Source: an uncultured Chloroflexus sp. (GTDB taxonomy: Bacteria; Chloroflexota; Chloroflexia; Chloroflexales; Chloroflexaceae). Taken from it: 44,397 bases of DNA. Below the pieces are notes generated by a model. That model worked only from the letters and a program-made list of their open reading frames with translations, was not told where the DNA came from and did no database searches. Location: contig NZ_CALFBQ010000011.1 in the NCBI RefSeq assembly GCF_937951745.1, forward strand, positions 1 to 44,397. Reading direction: 5' to 3'. Of this stretch, positions 29,901 through 37,255 are shown piece after piece (the first letter of the stretch is position 1; every line of letters starts with the position of its first letter). Made by a program: the position numbers and the translations under genes.

Positions 29901-30551
29901 CAGCGCCGCGGTAAAGGGTTGGCCGGTTGTTAACAACTGCTGCATCGCCTCGTAGCCACCGGCGAAAATGTGCCGCCCAAACACGATCAACCGCGGATCG
30001 ACCGCCAAGCCGAACTGGGCCATTCCTGCCTCAAAGGCGCGCAACCGCTCGCCCGAATCACCGTCGAGATCGGTTTCACTACCGGCAATGAAGGCAATCT
30101 GGCGATGACCGTGCTCGACCAGATGGCGGAGAGCGGCAAGGATACCACCGGCGTTGTCGGCGACAATGGTCGGCCCGGATTCACCCGATCCGACAAAGAT
30201 CATCGGGTGACCAGCGGCGCGGATCGACTGGATTAGGCGCGAGCGGTCAGGATGCTGGAGGGGGTTGATCACGATCAAGCCGTGGGTATTCCACGGCCCC
30301 ACCGGCACAAAATCGGCATCATTAGCCACCGCTGGCCACGCCGGACGCGGCGGATCGTTAATCTGGCCGGAAGCTCCCATCCCACATGCCAGCAGCAGAT
30401 GGCACCCCAACTCGTGGGCGGCATGGCGCATGCCGTGATAAATCGGGCTGAGATAACTCAGCGTTAACGCCGTACCGTAAAATTGCCAGCCAGCGATCAC
30501 GCCCACCGTTGGGCGTCGCGAACGGTGCATCGTTGCCGAACGAGTTCGCAT
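26949..30551 (-). CDS. LacI-like sensor / hybrid histidine kinase / receiver / AraC one-protein signalling system
   Basis: This protein of about 1,200 residues joins a whole pathway. Residues of about 10-310 are a LacI/GalR-type sugar-binding domain (PTVGVIAGWQFYG, GLIVINPL, AALASNDESALGAIAAL, VAMIGFDDRPEG) without the usual DNA-binding head. A helical and GAF-like region follows (to about 570). The kinase has His605 in FLSMVSHELQTPLN, then NAIKFTARG, DTGIGLP and GIGLGLAICKRLV. A first receiver is degenerate (Asn892 in VVLNATQG). A second is intact (DDDPD, phospho-acceptor Asp1015 in LLDLMMPEMDG). An AraC-type DNA-binding domain ends it (two helix-turn-helices, IALEVGFSSSSYFSRVFRKEVGQTPEEYRR). 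There is no membrane helix, so it probably senses an internal ligand. The start at 30551 is chosen because upstream codons translate the dispersed repeat; ATG 30530 is also possible. Its targets are unknown. Confidence 0.88.
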   Translation of the reverse strand: MRTRSATMHRSRRPTVGVIAGWQFYGTALTLSYLSPIYHGMRHAAHELGCHLLLACGMGASGQINDPPRPAWPAVANDADFVPVGPWNTHGLIVINPLQHPDRSRLIQSIRAAGHPMIFVGSGESGPTIVADNAGGILAALRHLVEHGHRQIAFIAGSETDLDGDSGERLRAFEAGMAQFGLAVDPRLIVFGRHIFAGGYEAMQQLLTTGQPFTAALASNDESALGAIAALRAAGRRVPDDVAMIGFDDRPEGLLHEPALTTVQIPLFRLGYQALVLMVHHLRDRQPLPDLVQVPARLVIRESCGCSQSAVLADALEMAAHHADQPDAADRSAALARSIGEILSHKSRGLTRDEVYRLCLRLVTSFTQAVQRADPAHVRAVLAQTLKQVAAAGDDTHEWQIALSFIRDALPNLLDPAFHPLAKELLDESRVTISAAMRFQHWHYLNSQQQTNNRLGRLTARLLNALAESDIYEILARHLPELNLPLLWIGFFEAEGDDPVAWCRLRAVTAPQQPVIRIRSRAFPPAQWLPARQPFQLTLIPLTGAGSEAGFVAFDASRLDLYGAIAQQISAALNTARLYRAANEGRRLAEEANQLKSRFLSMVSHELQTPLNLIVGMSDLLLRESAAGEHQLPAAMRADLKRIYANARHLARLISDVLDLANSDAGQLRLACEVVDLGQVMRAVAEAGQQMAADKHLAWNDSIPAEGPWVWGDRTRLHQIGLNLVVNAIKFTARGSVSLTVTPAIDAVTVTVRDTGIGLPPEEQMRIFDEFQRSERSSSRGYGGIGLGLAICKRLVALHGGEIGVRSSGIEGEGSEFFFRLPVITAPASKRRRSVSAIPALPRVLLLATGPDERLQRYLEQRGFAVAAFAIDESAAWLSELLSKSYSAVVLNATQGERAWWQTIRVLKANPATRDLPLLCYAMTEQHGTVMEFDYLTKPIDLADLSRALDQYWLAASSTERNPTILVVDDDPDTLDLHARLIQSHNAAIHVKRARSGREALAILAQQKIALVLLDLMMPEMDGFAVLETMRARREWRDIPVIVITGRILSETDMARLNQGVTAVLGKGMFSASETLTHLQAALERRRRLSDQAQMLVRKAMAYIHSHYDHPITRQDIAHYVGMSEDYLTHCFRQELGATPVEYLNRYRVLQARRLLLESDKSITNIALEVGFSSSSYFSRVFRKEVGQTPEEYRRRGGEG

Positions 30552-30781
30552 AGGGTATCTATCACTGCTAAGACACAAAGAATAACCAACACAAAGGTAC
30601 GAAGGCACAAAGGTTTGGATATAGTTGCGCTTGAACACCCTTGTGCTAACCATTATACCCTTTTACGTCTTCGTGCTGCTTGCGCTAGCCATTATCGTCT
30701 TTGCAGTATGTTTCTCTCGTAGCCAAAAACGCACCCGATCAAACGCTAACCTGACCACTATATTCGGCACAGCACGGAACG
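30552..30781. repeat. Intergenic dispersed-repeat region
   Basis: AAGACACAAAG (near 30570), ACACAAAGGTACGAAGGCAC (near 30591) and TTTACGTCTTCGTGCTGC (near 30660) are variants, in both orientations, of the repeat family at 23361-23676. CGGAAC (30775-30780) and GTTCCG (30791-30796) form a short inverted repeat at the end of the TetR gene and might help end transcription. No gene is supported. Confidence 0.5.
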
Positions 30782-31459
30782 TCAGAGTCTGTTCCGCTCT
30801 TGAAAGTTCTTGGCAAAATCCGACTCAGTCCTGCGTAAGCCATATTCCATCACATAAAGTAATTTATCAATCTTCTCCTGCGTTTCTGCTGAGCGCACCC
30901 ATTGCACTATATCCTGCTGCTTCATCCCCTCATTTAAAATATACGAACTAATCGTATTACTCCACGTTTCCATGATCATCACTGCCAAGTCTACATCCAC
31001 GCTAGGGTCAACCTCGCCATTTTGGATGGCTTGGCGGATCAGTGCTTGCAGACTCTGCGTCGAACGTTCGCGAACATTAGCAAAGTTTTGGTAATATAAG
31101 CCTTCATTAAACATCACCCGGCTGATCGCCTGCACCAAACGCGGGTACACTGAGTTAAACTCCATGCCGGTCTTGACCATCCAGCGAAAATACTCGAAAG
31201 CATCCATGTGCCTACTTTCCGGGTGTTTATCCTTGAAGTATTCCATCTTTTCGTGCTCTAACACTGTTAGCAGGTATCGGAATACGTCCTGTTTATCTTC
31301 AAAGTATTGGTAGAAGCTGCCCTTGGCAATACCACTATTGGCAACAATACGGTTGATAGAGGCGTTTTCCAAACCATATTCTGCAAATTCATCAATTGCT
31401 GCCTTAATAATCTTTTCGCGTTTCTCTTCAGGCAGGTTGAAGAAGGTAGGTTTAGGCAT
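30782..31459 (-). CDS. TetR-family transcriptional repressor
   Basis: This 225-residue regulator has an N-terminal helix-turn-helix (IIKAAIDEFAEYGLENASINRIVANSGIAKGSFYQYFEDKQDVF). A helical ligand-binding and dimerisation domain follows. The ATG at 31459 follows GGGAGG; an in-frame ATG five codons earlier overlaps that site and is less likely. It is the last gene of a five-gene minus-strand operon encoding an ABC exporter. It therefore probably represses its own operon at the twin palindromes 34211-34242 and releases them when it binds an exported compound. The ligand is unknown. Composition is less GC-rich than the neighbouring kinase gene. Confidence 0.9.
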   Translation of the reverse strand: MPKPTFFNLPEEKREKIIKAAIDEFAEYGLENASINRIVANSGIAKGSFYQYFEDKQDVFRYLLTVLEHEKMEYFKDKHPESRHMDAFEYFRWMVKTGMEFNSVYPRLVQAISRVMFNEGLYYQNFANVRERSTQSLQALIRQAIQNGEVDPSVDVDLAVMIMETWSNTISSYILNEGMKQQDIVQWVRSAETQEKIDKLLYVMEYGLRRTESDFAKNFQERNRL

Positions 31460-31550
31460 ACATCCTCCCAGCAAAAGAAAGAATAAGACAGATAAACAAC
31501 GAAGACGTGGAGTTCAGTCACCGTGTTTATCTGTTTACTTGTATGTGTCT

Positions 31551-31757
31551 CTATCGTACCAAAAACAATATACCACCAATAATGGCCGCAATACCGACGA
31601 TACTAAAGAAAATAACGGTTCCTCTTTCCGAGAGCAGTTGCACAAATCCCTGAATCTTGCCAAGCTGCCAGATCGCTTTCGGTTTGGCGAAGGCAACATA
31701 CAGCACGAGAACGCCGTACAGGATGAGAAGATACGCGATGAGTGTAAGAGTATCCAT
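31551..31757 (-). CDS. Small two-helix membrane protein, unknown function
   Basis: This 68-residue protein is not recognised. It has one membrane helix near the N-terminus (LTLIAYLLILYGVLVLYVAFA) and another at the C-terminus (TVIFFSIVGIAAIIGGILFLV). Between them is a short basic loop (KPKAIWQLGKIQGFVQLLSERG). GGAG lies about nine bases before the ATG. It sits 91 bases after the second permease gene and 91 bases before the TetR gene on the same strand. It probably belongs to the exporter operon as an accessory subunit, but this rests on position only. Confidence 0.75.
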   Translation of the reverse strand: MDTLTLIAYLLILYGVLVLYVAFAKPKAIWQLGKIQGFVQLLSERGTVIFFSIVGIAAIIGGILFLVR

Positions 31758-31848
31758 AAGAGTTTCTCCGGTATGATGTCGCCACCTTCGCTCCTTGAGC
31801 AAAAGATGGTCATCTCATTGTGAAAGAGCGCCAAGGCGCGGAAGAACC

Positions 31849-32589
31849 CTATTGATGCAACACCTTGTAGAACCGCCGCGCAAACAAGCTGGTGACGAGC
31901 AACTGATACCCGACTGCGACCACAACGTACAACCAGACATTCGTGTCGCCCGCGTACAACAGCCAGTACACTTTCATCGGCCAATACGTCGGAATGATGC
32001 CGAACAATAGTTCCCAGCCTGCAGGCGCAAAGTAAGCAACGATAGGAACCATCAAGATGATACCGATCAGTTTTAGGAGCGCAAAACCCTGCACCTTGTT
32101 TTGCGCAATAGCACCGAAGAGTAGCGCCATCATCGGTGCCGTAGGTGCCGCAGCAATCGCCGAGAGCAGGATCGTTCGTAAATCGAAAGGTGTCAGATTG
32201 GCCAAAGGAAAGAGCACAAACATCAGCCCAAAGGTCAGCAGGATCGGAACTGTCACCCGATAGAGGACATATCCACTAAGAGGCAGCGGCGTCACTTGGA
32301 GCGCGGTCAGAGTACGGTCATCCTTTTCATCTAAAAGGAGAAAACCGATTACTGCACCAAACACCATCGGACACATACCAATGAAAAAATACGCTAGTAG
32401 CACAGGATAGTATTGAGTGAGATCAACGTTGTACTGCTCCATTACCCGGGCAGTGATCGGCGGAACACCCCAACGAATCACTAGCGCCATCAAGATGGGA
32501 AGAAAGATCATCCACGAAGTCATGCTATCGCGACGGACGCTACGAATGTCAATCGGAGCAAGTGAACGAAAAACTGTACTGAGCTTCAT
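31849..32589 (-). CDS. ABC-2-type exporter permease (second subunit)
   Basis: This 246-residue membrane protein has about six helices. After a hydrophilic start (MKLSTVFRSLAPIDIRSVRRDSMT), the first helix is WMIFLPILMALVIRWG. Then GFLLLDEKDDRTLTALQVTPLPLSGYVLYR follows, the family's cytoplasmic motif of ABC-2 permeases. The start at 32589 forms an ATGA overlap with the preceding permease gene and has GGAG just upstream; the longer open frame is spurious. With the neighbouring permease it should form a heterodimeric export channel powered by the ATPase. The substrate could be a drug, lipid or peptide; none is indicated. Confidence 0.87.
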   Translation of the reverse strand: MKLSTVFRSLAPIDIRSVRRDSMTSWMIFLPILMALVIRWGVPPITARVMEQYNVDLTQYYPVLLAYFFIGMCPMVFGAVIGFLLLDEKDDRTLTALQVTPLPLSGYVLYRVTVPILLTFGLMFVLFPLANLTPFDLRTILLSAIAAAPTAPMMALLFGAIAQNKVQGFALLKLIGIILMVPIVAYFAPAGWELLFGIIPTYWPMKVYWLLYAGDTNVWLYVVVAVGYQLLVTSLFARRFYKVLHQ

Positions 32590-33296
32590 GTTCTCCGTAC
32601 CCCTTCTTTTGTGACTACGAAGCGGTGGAATGCACGCAAACTGAGCCACATGATGATGCCCATCCACAATATTGCATAAACAATGCCATATACAATCTGC
32701 CACACTGGCACCGACCGAAACGCCGCCTGAATTAAGATAACGACTGCTTGTAACGGATGCAGAAACATCACCCAACTCCGCCAGATGTCGAAGTAGTACA
32801 ACAATGGCAGAGAGAATCCCATCGTCCACAGTGCAGAAGGCAAGAGAAATTCATTGATCGATTCGTAGCGGGCAACGATGATGAAGCCGTAGAGTGAAAG
32901 CATGGCGATGTACAAGACAACCCCCATCACCAGAAAAACCCAGTTGAAGTTCACACCTTGCACAATGACGATAATGATCAGCGTCTCAAACAATGAAAGC
33001 AGCCCAAGTGTTAGTACCTTCGAGCCGAGGATTTCCCATGGGCGCAGCGGTGTGACGATCTGCGCCTCCAGCGTACCTTCGCCTTTTTCGAGTAGAATGA
33101 GACCTGCCATGAAATAAAAGGAATTAACCGTTAAGTTGATGGTAATGATGGCTGGCCACCAATAGCTCACGGCTGTGATGTCGAACTGTTTGAGCAGGAC
33201 AACGAAGATAACCGCCGTGAACAACGATACGTAATAGAAACCGTTGCGGAATTGCAGCCTCACATCCCAACGGGCAGCAGAAAGCAGCCGCATCAT
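32586..33296 (-). CDS. ABC-2-type exporter permease (first subunit)
   Basis: This 236-residue membrane protein has about six helices and begins MMRLLSAARWDVRLQFRNGFYYVSLFTAVIFVVLL, typical of ABC-2 permeases. The motif LILLEKGEGTLEAQIVTPLRPWEILGSKVL matches the same element in the second permease, so the pair probably arose by duplication. It overlaps the ATPase gene by four bases (ATGA) and the second permease gene by four bases, indicating tightly coupled translation and a fixed subunit ratio. Confidence 0.87.
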   Translation of the reverse strand: MMRLLSAARWDVRLQFRNGFYYVSLFTAVIFVVLLKQFDITAVSYWWPAIITINLTVNSFYFMAGLILLEKGEGTLEAQIVTPLRPWEILGSKVLTLGLLSLFETLIIIVIVQGVNFNWVFLVMGVVLYIAMLSLYGFIIVARYESINEFLLPSALWTMGFSLPLLYYFDIWRSWVMFLHPLQAVVILIQAAFRSVPVWQIVYGIVYAILWMGIIMWLSLRAFHRFVVTKEGVRRT

Positions 33297-34147
33297 TCGA
33301 GCCTCCGTCCTGTTACTTGAATGAAGATTTGCTCCAGCGTCGCTTCCTGCGTGTGCAGCGTGCGAATGCTGCCTTCACGGAGCAATACTAAAAACTCGCT
33401 ATTATCCGCAAGACCTGCTAGCGGGAAATCACGCTGGGCAATGGTGCCATTTACACTGAATTCCACACGTACTTCCGCTTTGCCGTAGCGCAGTTTCAAT
33501 TCATGGGGCGAGTCAATCAAGCAGATGCTGCCATCCACGATGAAGGCAACCCGATCGCACAATTCATCGGCGATGTGCATATCATGGGTCGTTAAGAAGA
33601 CCGTTCTGCCTGCATCCTTCTGGGCCTTGATGAGGTCTTTGATTTTACGCGCATTGACCGGGTCTAGCCCCGAGGTTGGTTCATCCAAAAACAGCAGGTT
33701 TGGATTGTGTACCAACGCACGAGCTACGCTCAGGCGGTTCTTCATCCCCTTAGAGAATTGCGCAACTGGCGTATCGGCATCCTCGCGTAAGCCGACCATC
33801 GCCAGCAATTCATCAGGATCGTTCACCTTCCCTTGATATAGTGCCCCGAAGTAGCGCAGATTTTCGCGTGCAGTCAATTTGCTGTAGTGATTAGGCATTT
33901 CAAAACTTACGCCAATCTGCTCGAAATAGTCGTAGCCCCACGTGCGTAGGTCGCGGCCAAAGACATGCACCGTTCCCTGAAACCCTTGTAACAGGCGAAA
34001 CAGTATTTTTTGTGTGGTTGATTTGCCTGCTCCACTCGGGCCGAGGAAGCCAAAGATTTCACCAGCGTCAACGTTGAAGCTAATACCTTTGATAGCAGGT
34101 TCAGTTGTGCCGGCATAGGTAAAGATGAGGTTCTCGACGTGAATCAT
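33293..34147 (-). CDS. ABC exporter ATP-binding protein
   Basis: This 284-residue ATPase energises the two permeases. Walker A GPSGAGKS spans 36-43. The signature loop is FSKGM (131-135) rather than LSGGQ, common in ABC-2 export ATPases. Walker B LLFLDEP has Asp155-Glu156, and the H-loop is TTHDMHIAD. A C-terminal extension (about 215-284) is typical of drug-export ATPases. AGGAAG precedes the ATG. It is the first gene of the operon ATPase-permease-permease-small membrane protein-TetR, transcribed from the promoter at 34270-34243 on the minus strand. Confidence 0.92.
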   Translation of the reverse strand: MIHVENLIFTYAGTTEPAIKGISFNVDAGEIFGFLGPSGAGKSTTQKILFRLLQGFQGTVHVFGRDLRTWGYDYFEQIGVSFEMPNHYSKLTARENLRYFGALYQGKVNDPDELLAMVGLREDADTPVAQFSKGMKNRLSVARALVHNPNLLFLDEPTSGLDPVNARKIKDLIKAQKDAGRTVFLTTHDMHIADELCDRVAFIVDGSICLIDSPHELKLRYGKAEVRVEFSVNGTIAQRDFPLAGLADNSEFLVLLREGSIRTLHTQEATLEQIFIQVTGRRLE

Positions 34148-34210
34148 GGTTTCTTCCTGTTTATCTCATTGCCTCACTGTGGACATGTACAGTGCAGGAG
34201 AAGGATCGGT

Positions 34211-34242
34211 ATGACCAGAAGGTCATATGACTAAGTGGTCAT
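34211..34242 (-). promoter_or_regulatory. Twin adjacent palindromic operators for the TetR repressor
   Basis: ATGACCAGAAGGTCAT (34211-34226) is a perfect inverted repeat with arms ATGACC/GGTCAT. The next 16 bases, ATGACTAAGTGGTCAT (34227-34242), are a near-perfect copy. The two touch without a gap and begin directly after the -10 box, covering the expected start of transcription. This is a classic layout for repression by a TetR dimer pair. Confidence 0.8.
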
Positions 34243-34270
34243 ATTATAGCAGGATTTGCTCTCGTGTCAA
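34243..34270 (-). promoter_or_regulatory. Consensus promoter of the ABC exporter operon
   Basis: On the minus strand TTGACA (34270-34265) and TATAAT (34248-34243) are both perfect consensus with a 16-base spacer. A very strong promoter held down by operators fits an inducible exporter. Confidence 0.8.
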
Positions 34271-34462
34271 GAAAAAACTCACTCTCTCTTCAGGCCATTC
34301 CTTGCCTGACTTTCCCCCAATCCTGCATACCACCAAGCAACCACTACCATCCTAACAACGATGGTTTGGCGACTTGTCATACAACCAACCTAGCGTAACT
34401 GGGATCGATAGGGGTGAGGATGAGAAGAAGCGTAAAGCTAACGGGAAGCGTAGCAGAGAGAA
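34271..34462. other. Intergenic stretch without a supported gene
   Basis: This region lies upstream of the exporter promoter and downstream of the TPR-protein gene. A plus-strand open frame from 34374 runs antisense into the TPR gene and has no features of its own. No clear terminator for the TPR gene is visible. Confidence 0.4.
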
Positions 34463-35995
34463 CTACCCAAGAAACAGCGAGGGCGCACTGGCGAAAAGAA
34501 CGTCAAATCGAGACAGGCGACGAATGAATCCACTAGCACCGTTGCGTTTACCCCCAAGCAGCTCAAGCGCCGTCTCAGCTCGTCGCCGCCACACGCTCGC
34601 CGGCGCTTGATCGGCGACCAGCTCAAGCGCGGCCCGGCCATTGGTCAGATCACCACTGGCACTAAGGGCGAGACCGTAGTAAAAACGGGCTTCCACATCG
34701 GCGCCGGCTTCCAGCGCAGCAGCAGCGGCAACCTGCGCGCCGGCGGCATCGCCGCAGTAGTAGCGCGTACCGGCCAGCACCGTCAACGCTTCAGGATCGT
34801 TGGGCAACACATTGGCCGCCGCCTGCGCCGCTTGCAAGCCGCTGGTACAACGCTCAAAACCGCTGTCGAGATGAAACCGAGCAGCCAATAGCGCGTACCG
34901 AGCACGTTCGGCAATAGGGGCAGCAATCACCGCCTGTTCGTAAGCATCGGCAGCGGCGACAAAATCACGGTGAGCAAGGGCTAATCCGGCCTCCGCCAGT
35001 GCCAACGCCGGCCCGCTATGACCGGAATCACGCAACCGGCGCAACCGCTCGCCAGCCGCTTCCAGATCGCCACTGTTGAGGTAGGCCAGCGCCAGTAACG
35101 GGCCAATGCGCGGGTCAGCAGGGTACGCAGCAGCCAGTTGCTCAAGTTGCTCAACCCCTTGCTGCCGATCACCCAACCGCAGATGGGCATAGGCGCGGTA
35201 GATCGCCGCCGCCAAGCCGTGCGGCCCGGCGGGATCAACCTGTGCCAAAAAAGCCAGCGCCAGCCGGTCGTAGCCAAGATCAAGGGCCAGTTGGCCGAGC
35301 AACTGCGGGCGCGCCGCCGGTTCAGCGGCGAAGACAGCCGCAAGGGTGGCCGGATCGGGGGCAGACGGCAAGAGCGGATGGGCGAAAGGATCGGGCGGGA
35401 AAGGAGTCGCCGGTACGGTGAGGTCAGGGGTTGCGGCAGAGTTGACCAGCGCCGCCAAGATGGCCCGCTGGCCAATCACGAAGCTGGCCCAATCAGCGGG
35501 CAGCGCATCAAGCGCGATAACACGATACGTCGCCAATGCCTCCTCGATCCGCCCATTGCGCAGATCATCATCGGCCAGCAACAGATCACGTTGCACGCAG
35601 CGATCAGGATCGCAGCGTGTCAACGACTGCCATGTCTGGCGCGCAGCGGCGATGTCACCTTCCATTGCTGCTACACGACCAAGGTAGAGCACCGCAAGCT
35701 GGTAGTCGCGGGGGCGCAACCCGGCTTTGATAGCTGCAATCAGCGAACGGCGGGCCGGATCAACCTCGCCGCGCACGATGAGGACAATGCCGCGACGCAG
35801 AGCGGCGTCGCTTAGCGTTTCAGTTAGTGTGGAATACGCAGAAAGGGCAGCGCGGTACTTCCCGGCGGCAAAGGCTTTATCGGCCCGGCGCAACGCATCG
35901 TAGGGGTCAGGGCGCAAGGCAATCAGAACCGCAGCCACCGCCGCCAATACCAGCGCCACCCATGCGCCAACCTGTTGCCAACGCCAAGCGATCAC
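34463..35995 (-). CDS. Membrane-anchored TPR-repeat protein
   Basis: This 510-residue protein has a short N-terminal anchor (WVALVLAAVAAVLIAL, about 12-28). Alanine-rich helical repeats of the tetratricopeptide type follow, for example ALRRADKAFAAGKYRAALSAYSTLTE and AIYRAYAHLRLGDRQQGVEQLEQLAAAYPADPRIGPLLALAYLNSGDLEAAGERLRRL-like units. TPR arrays are scaffolds for protein-protein contacts; the partner is unknown. The repeats face out or in depending on anchor orientation, which I cannot decide. The start overlaps the zinc-ribbon gene by four bases (ATGA). The C-terminus (after about residue 485) is non-repetitive and basic. No catalytic motif is seen. Confidence 0.8.
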   Translation of the reverse strand: MIAWRWQQVGAWVALVLAAVAAVLIALRPDPYDALRRADKAFAAGKYRAALSAYSTLTETLSDAALRRGIVLIVRGEVDPARRSLIAAIKAGLRPRDYQLAVLYLGRVAAMEGDIAAARQTWQSLTRCDPDRCVQRDLLLADDDLRNGRIEEALATYRVIALDALPADWASFVIGQRAILAALVNSAATPDLTVPATPFPPDPFAHPLLPSAPDPATLAAVFAAEPAARPQLLGQLALDLGYDRLALAFLAQVDPAGPHGLAAAIYRAYAHLRLGDRQQGVEQLEQLAAAYPADPRIGPLLALAYLNSGDLEAAGERLRRLRDSGHSGPALALAEAGLALAHRDFVAAADAYEQAVIAAPIAERARYALLAARFHLDSGFERCTSGLQAAQAAANVLPNDPEALTVLAGTRYYCGDAAGAQVAAAAALEAGADVEARFYYGLALSASGDLTNGRAALELVADQAPASVWRRRAETALELLGGKRNGASGFIRRLSRFDVLFASAPSLFLG

Positions 35996-36198
35996 TCGTC
36001 GTTATCGTCTTCTGGGTGCGGGTCGGGGCGACGGCGCGCCGCCTGCGCCTCACGGCGATTACGGCACTTGGGGCAGCGCGTCGGCTCGTTGAGAAAGCCC
36101 TTATCGGCGTAGAACTCCTGCTCGCCGGCGGTGAAAATAAAGGTCGCGCCGCAACTGCGACAGATTAATTCCATATCACGATAAAATATCATTGCCAT
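35992..36198 (-). CDS. Small zinc-ribbon protein
   Basis: This protein of 68 residues has CRSCG and CPKC pairs separated by about 28 residues (ICRSCGATFIFTAGEQEFY..., then PTRCPKCRNRR). It matches the probable zinc-ribbon family zf-trcl as I recall it. The tail is Arg-rich then acidic (PDPHPEDDNDE). AGGTG upstream supports ATG 36198; a longer frame starting at 36255 lacks a site. Such proteins may bind nucleic acid or protein, but no function is established here. Its stop overlaps the TPR gene start (ATGA), so both come from one mRNA. Confidence 0.82.
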   Translation of the reverse strand: MAMIFYRDMELICRSCGATFIFTAGEQEFYADKGFLNEPTRCPKCRNRREAQAARRRPDPHPEDDNDE

Positions 36199-36292
36199 AG
36201 ACACCTGCCGGGTGGTACGAGGACGAGTGCCGGTGTCATATTGTACCATGGTCAACAGAGAAATGGCATCCCACCGCCACCCTCACCCTCAC

Positions 36293-37255
36293 TCATTCCA
36301 CCCGCCCCACCACTACCCGGTTCTTGCCGTTTGTCTTGGCCTGTGCCAGCGCAGCGGTTGCAAGCCGCAGCACTGTATCGACATCGCGGCCATGTTGGGG
36401 TATCGAGGCCACCCCAATCGAAATCGTGACCGGAAACGGCCAGAGCTGCGAGCGCTCGCTCACCCGCTGGCGCAGCCGTTCGGCCAGCGCCGCTGCGCCG
36501 CTAACGCCGGTTTGCGGCAGCACGACCAGAAATTGATCACCAACATCCCAGCGCGCTAACAGATCGCTAGGTCGTAACTGTTCGCGCAGGGTGGTCGCTA
36601 GATCGTGGATCATCTGATCGCCGGCGACATAGCTCAGCTCATTGTAGCGGCGCAGATCGTCGCCGTTGATTAGCAAGATGCTACAGGCATGGCTTTGGAC
36701 CAGCGCGTTATTCATCATCTCGACTAGCTGGCGACGAGCGGCGACACTGTTAAGCAAACCGGTGACCGGATCGAGATCGAATTGCGCTTGGTTGTTGAGC
36801 GTAGCTCCCAAGGCGGCCAGTTGCATGATCAGCCGGTTGAGCAACGCATCTTGATCGGCAAAATCGGCAGTGAGTTGGCGCACAATGGTCGCCGGATCGC
36901 TGCCGGCAGGGATCTCGTGCCGCCGGATGAGCGGGATTGTCGCGAGATTGAGCCGTTGCGCCTGCCGTTCAAACAGCTTCTGTAGCCGATCGAGCTGGGC
37001 CGGCTTCGCCGCCGGTTCGTCAGGTGGCGCGACCATCACAAACTGCGTGTTGCCGGGCTGGTATAGCGTACCGGCCAGCTCTTCACGCAACAGTAGCGCC
37101 AACCAGCGCAAGGTGGCCGCTGAAGGTGGTTGCAAAAGTTGGATGTCGATCAAGACGCACGGTGTGGTGGGTTGAGCCAGCCATTCGGCAAAGGCGAGCA
37201 GGTTGGCGGTACCGGTGTTCGGATCACGGCGCAACACATCGGCAATAACGGGCAT
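36293..37255 (-). CDS. GGDEF-domain protein with altered active site
   Basis: This 320-residue protein has an unassigned N-terminal region of about 150 residues and a diguanylate-cyclase-type domain in the C-terminal half (DPVTGLLNSVAARRQLVEMM at its start). The active-site motif, normally GG(D/E)EF, reads VGDQF at 238-242 with one extra residue before it. The inhibitory-site-like RPSD lies upstream in RPSDLLARWDVGDQF. Loss of the first Gly and the catalytic Glu suggests it does not make cyclic di-GMP. It may bind the nucleotide through RxxD or serve as a scaffold. ISIGVASIPQHG and LATAALAQAKTNGKNRV are typical. GAGAGGG precedes the start. It appears monocistronic. Confidence 0.85.
   Translation of the reverse strand: MPVIADVLRRDPNTGTANLLAFAEWLAQPTTPCVLIDIQLLQPPSAATLRWLALLLREELAGTLYQPGNTQFVMVAPPDEPAAKPAQLDRLQKLFERQAQRLNLATIPLIRRHEIPAGSDPATIVRQLTADFADQDALLNRLIMQLAALGATLNNQAQFDLDPVTGLLNSVAARRQLVEMMNNALVQSHACSILLINGDDLRRYNELSYVAGDQMIHDLATTLREQLRPSDLLARWDVGDQFLVVLPQTGVSGAAALAERLRQRVSERSQLWPFPVTISIGVASIPQHGRDVDTVLRLATAALAQAKTNGKNRVVVGRVE

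Noticed and set aside
32590-32829. 80-residue N-terminal extension of the second permease
   Set aside because: It is antisense-like sequence within the preceding permease gene; the ATGA overlap with GGAG gives a better start.
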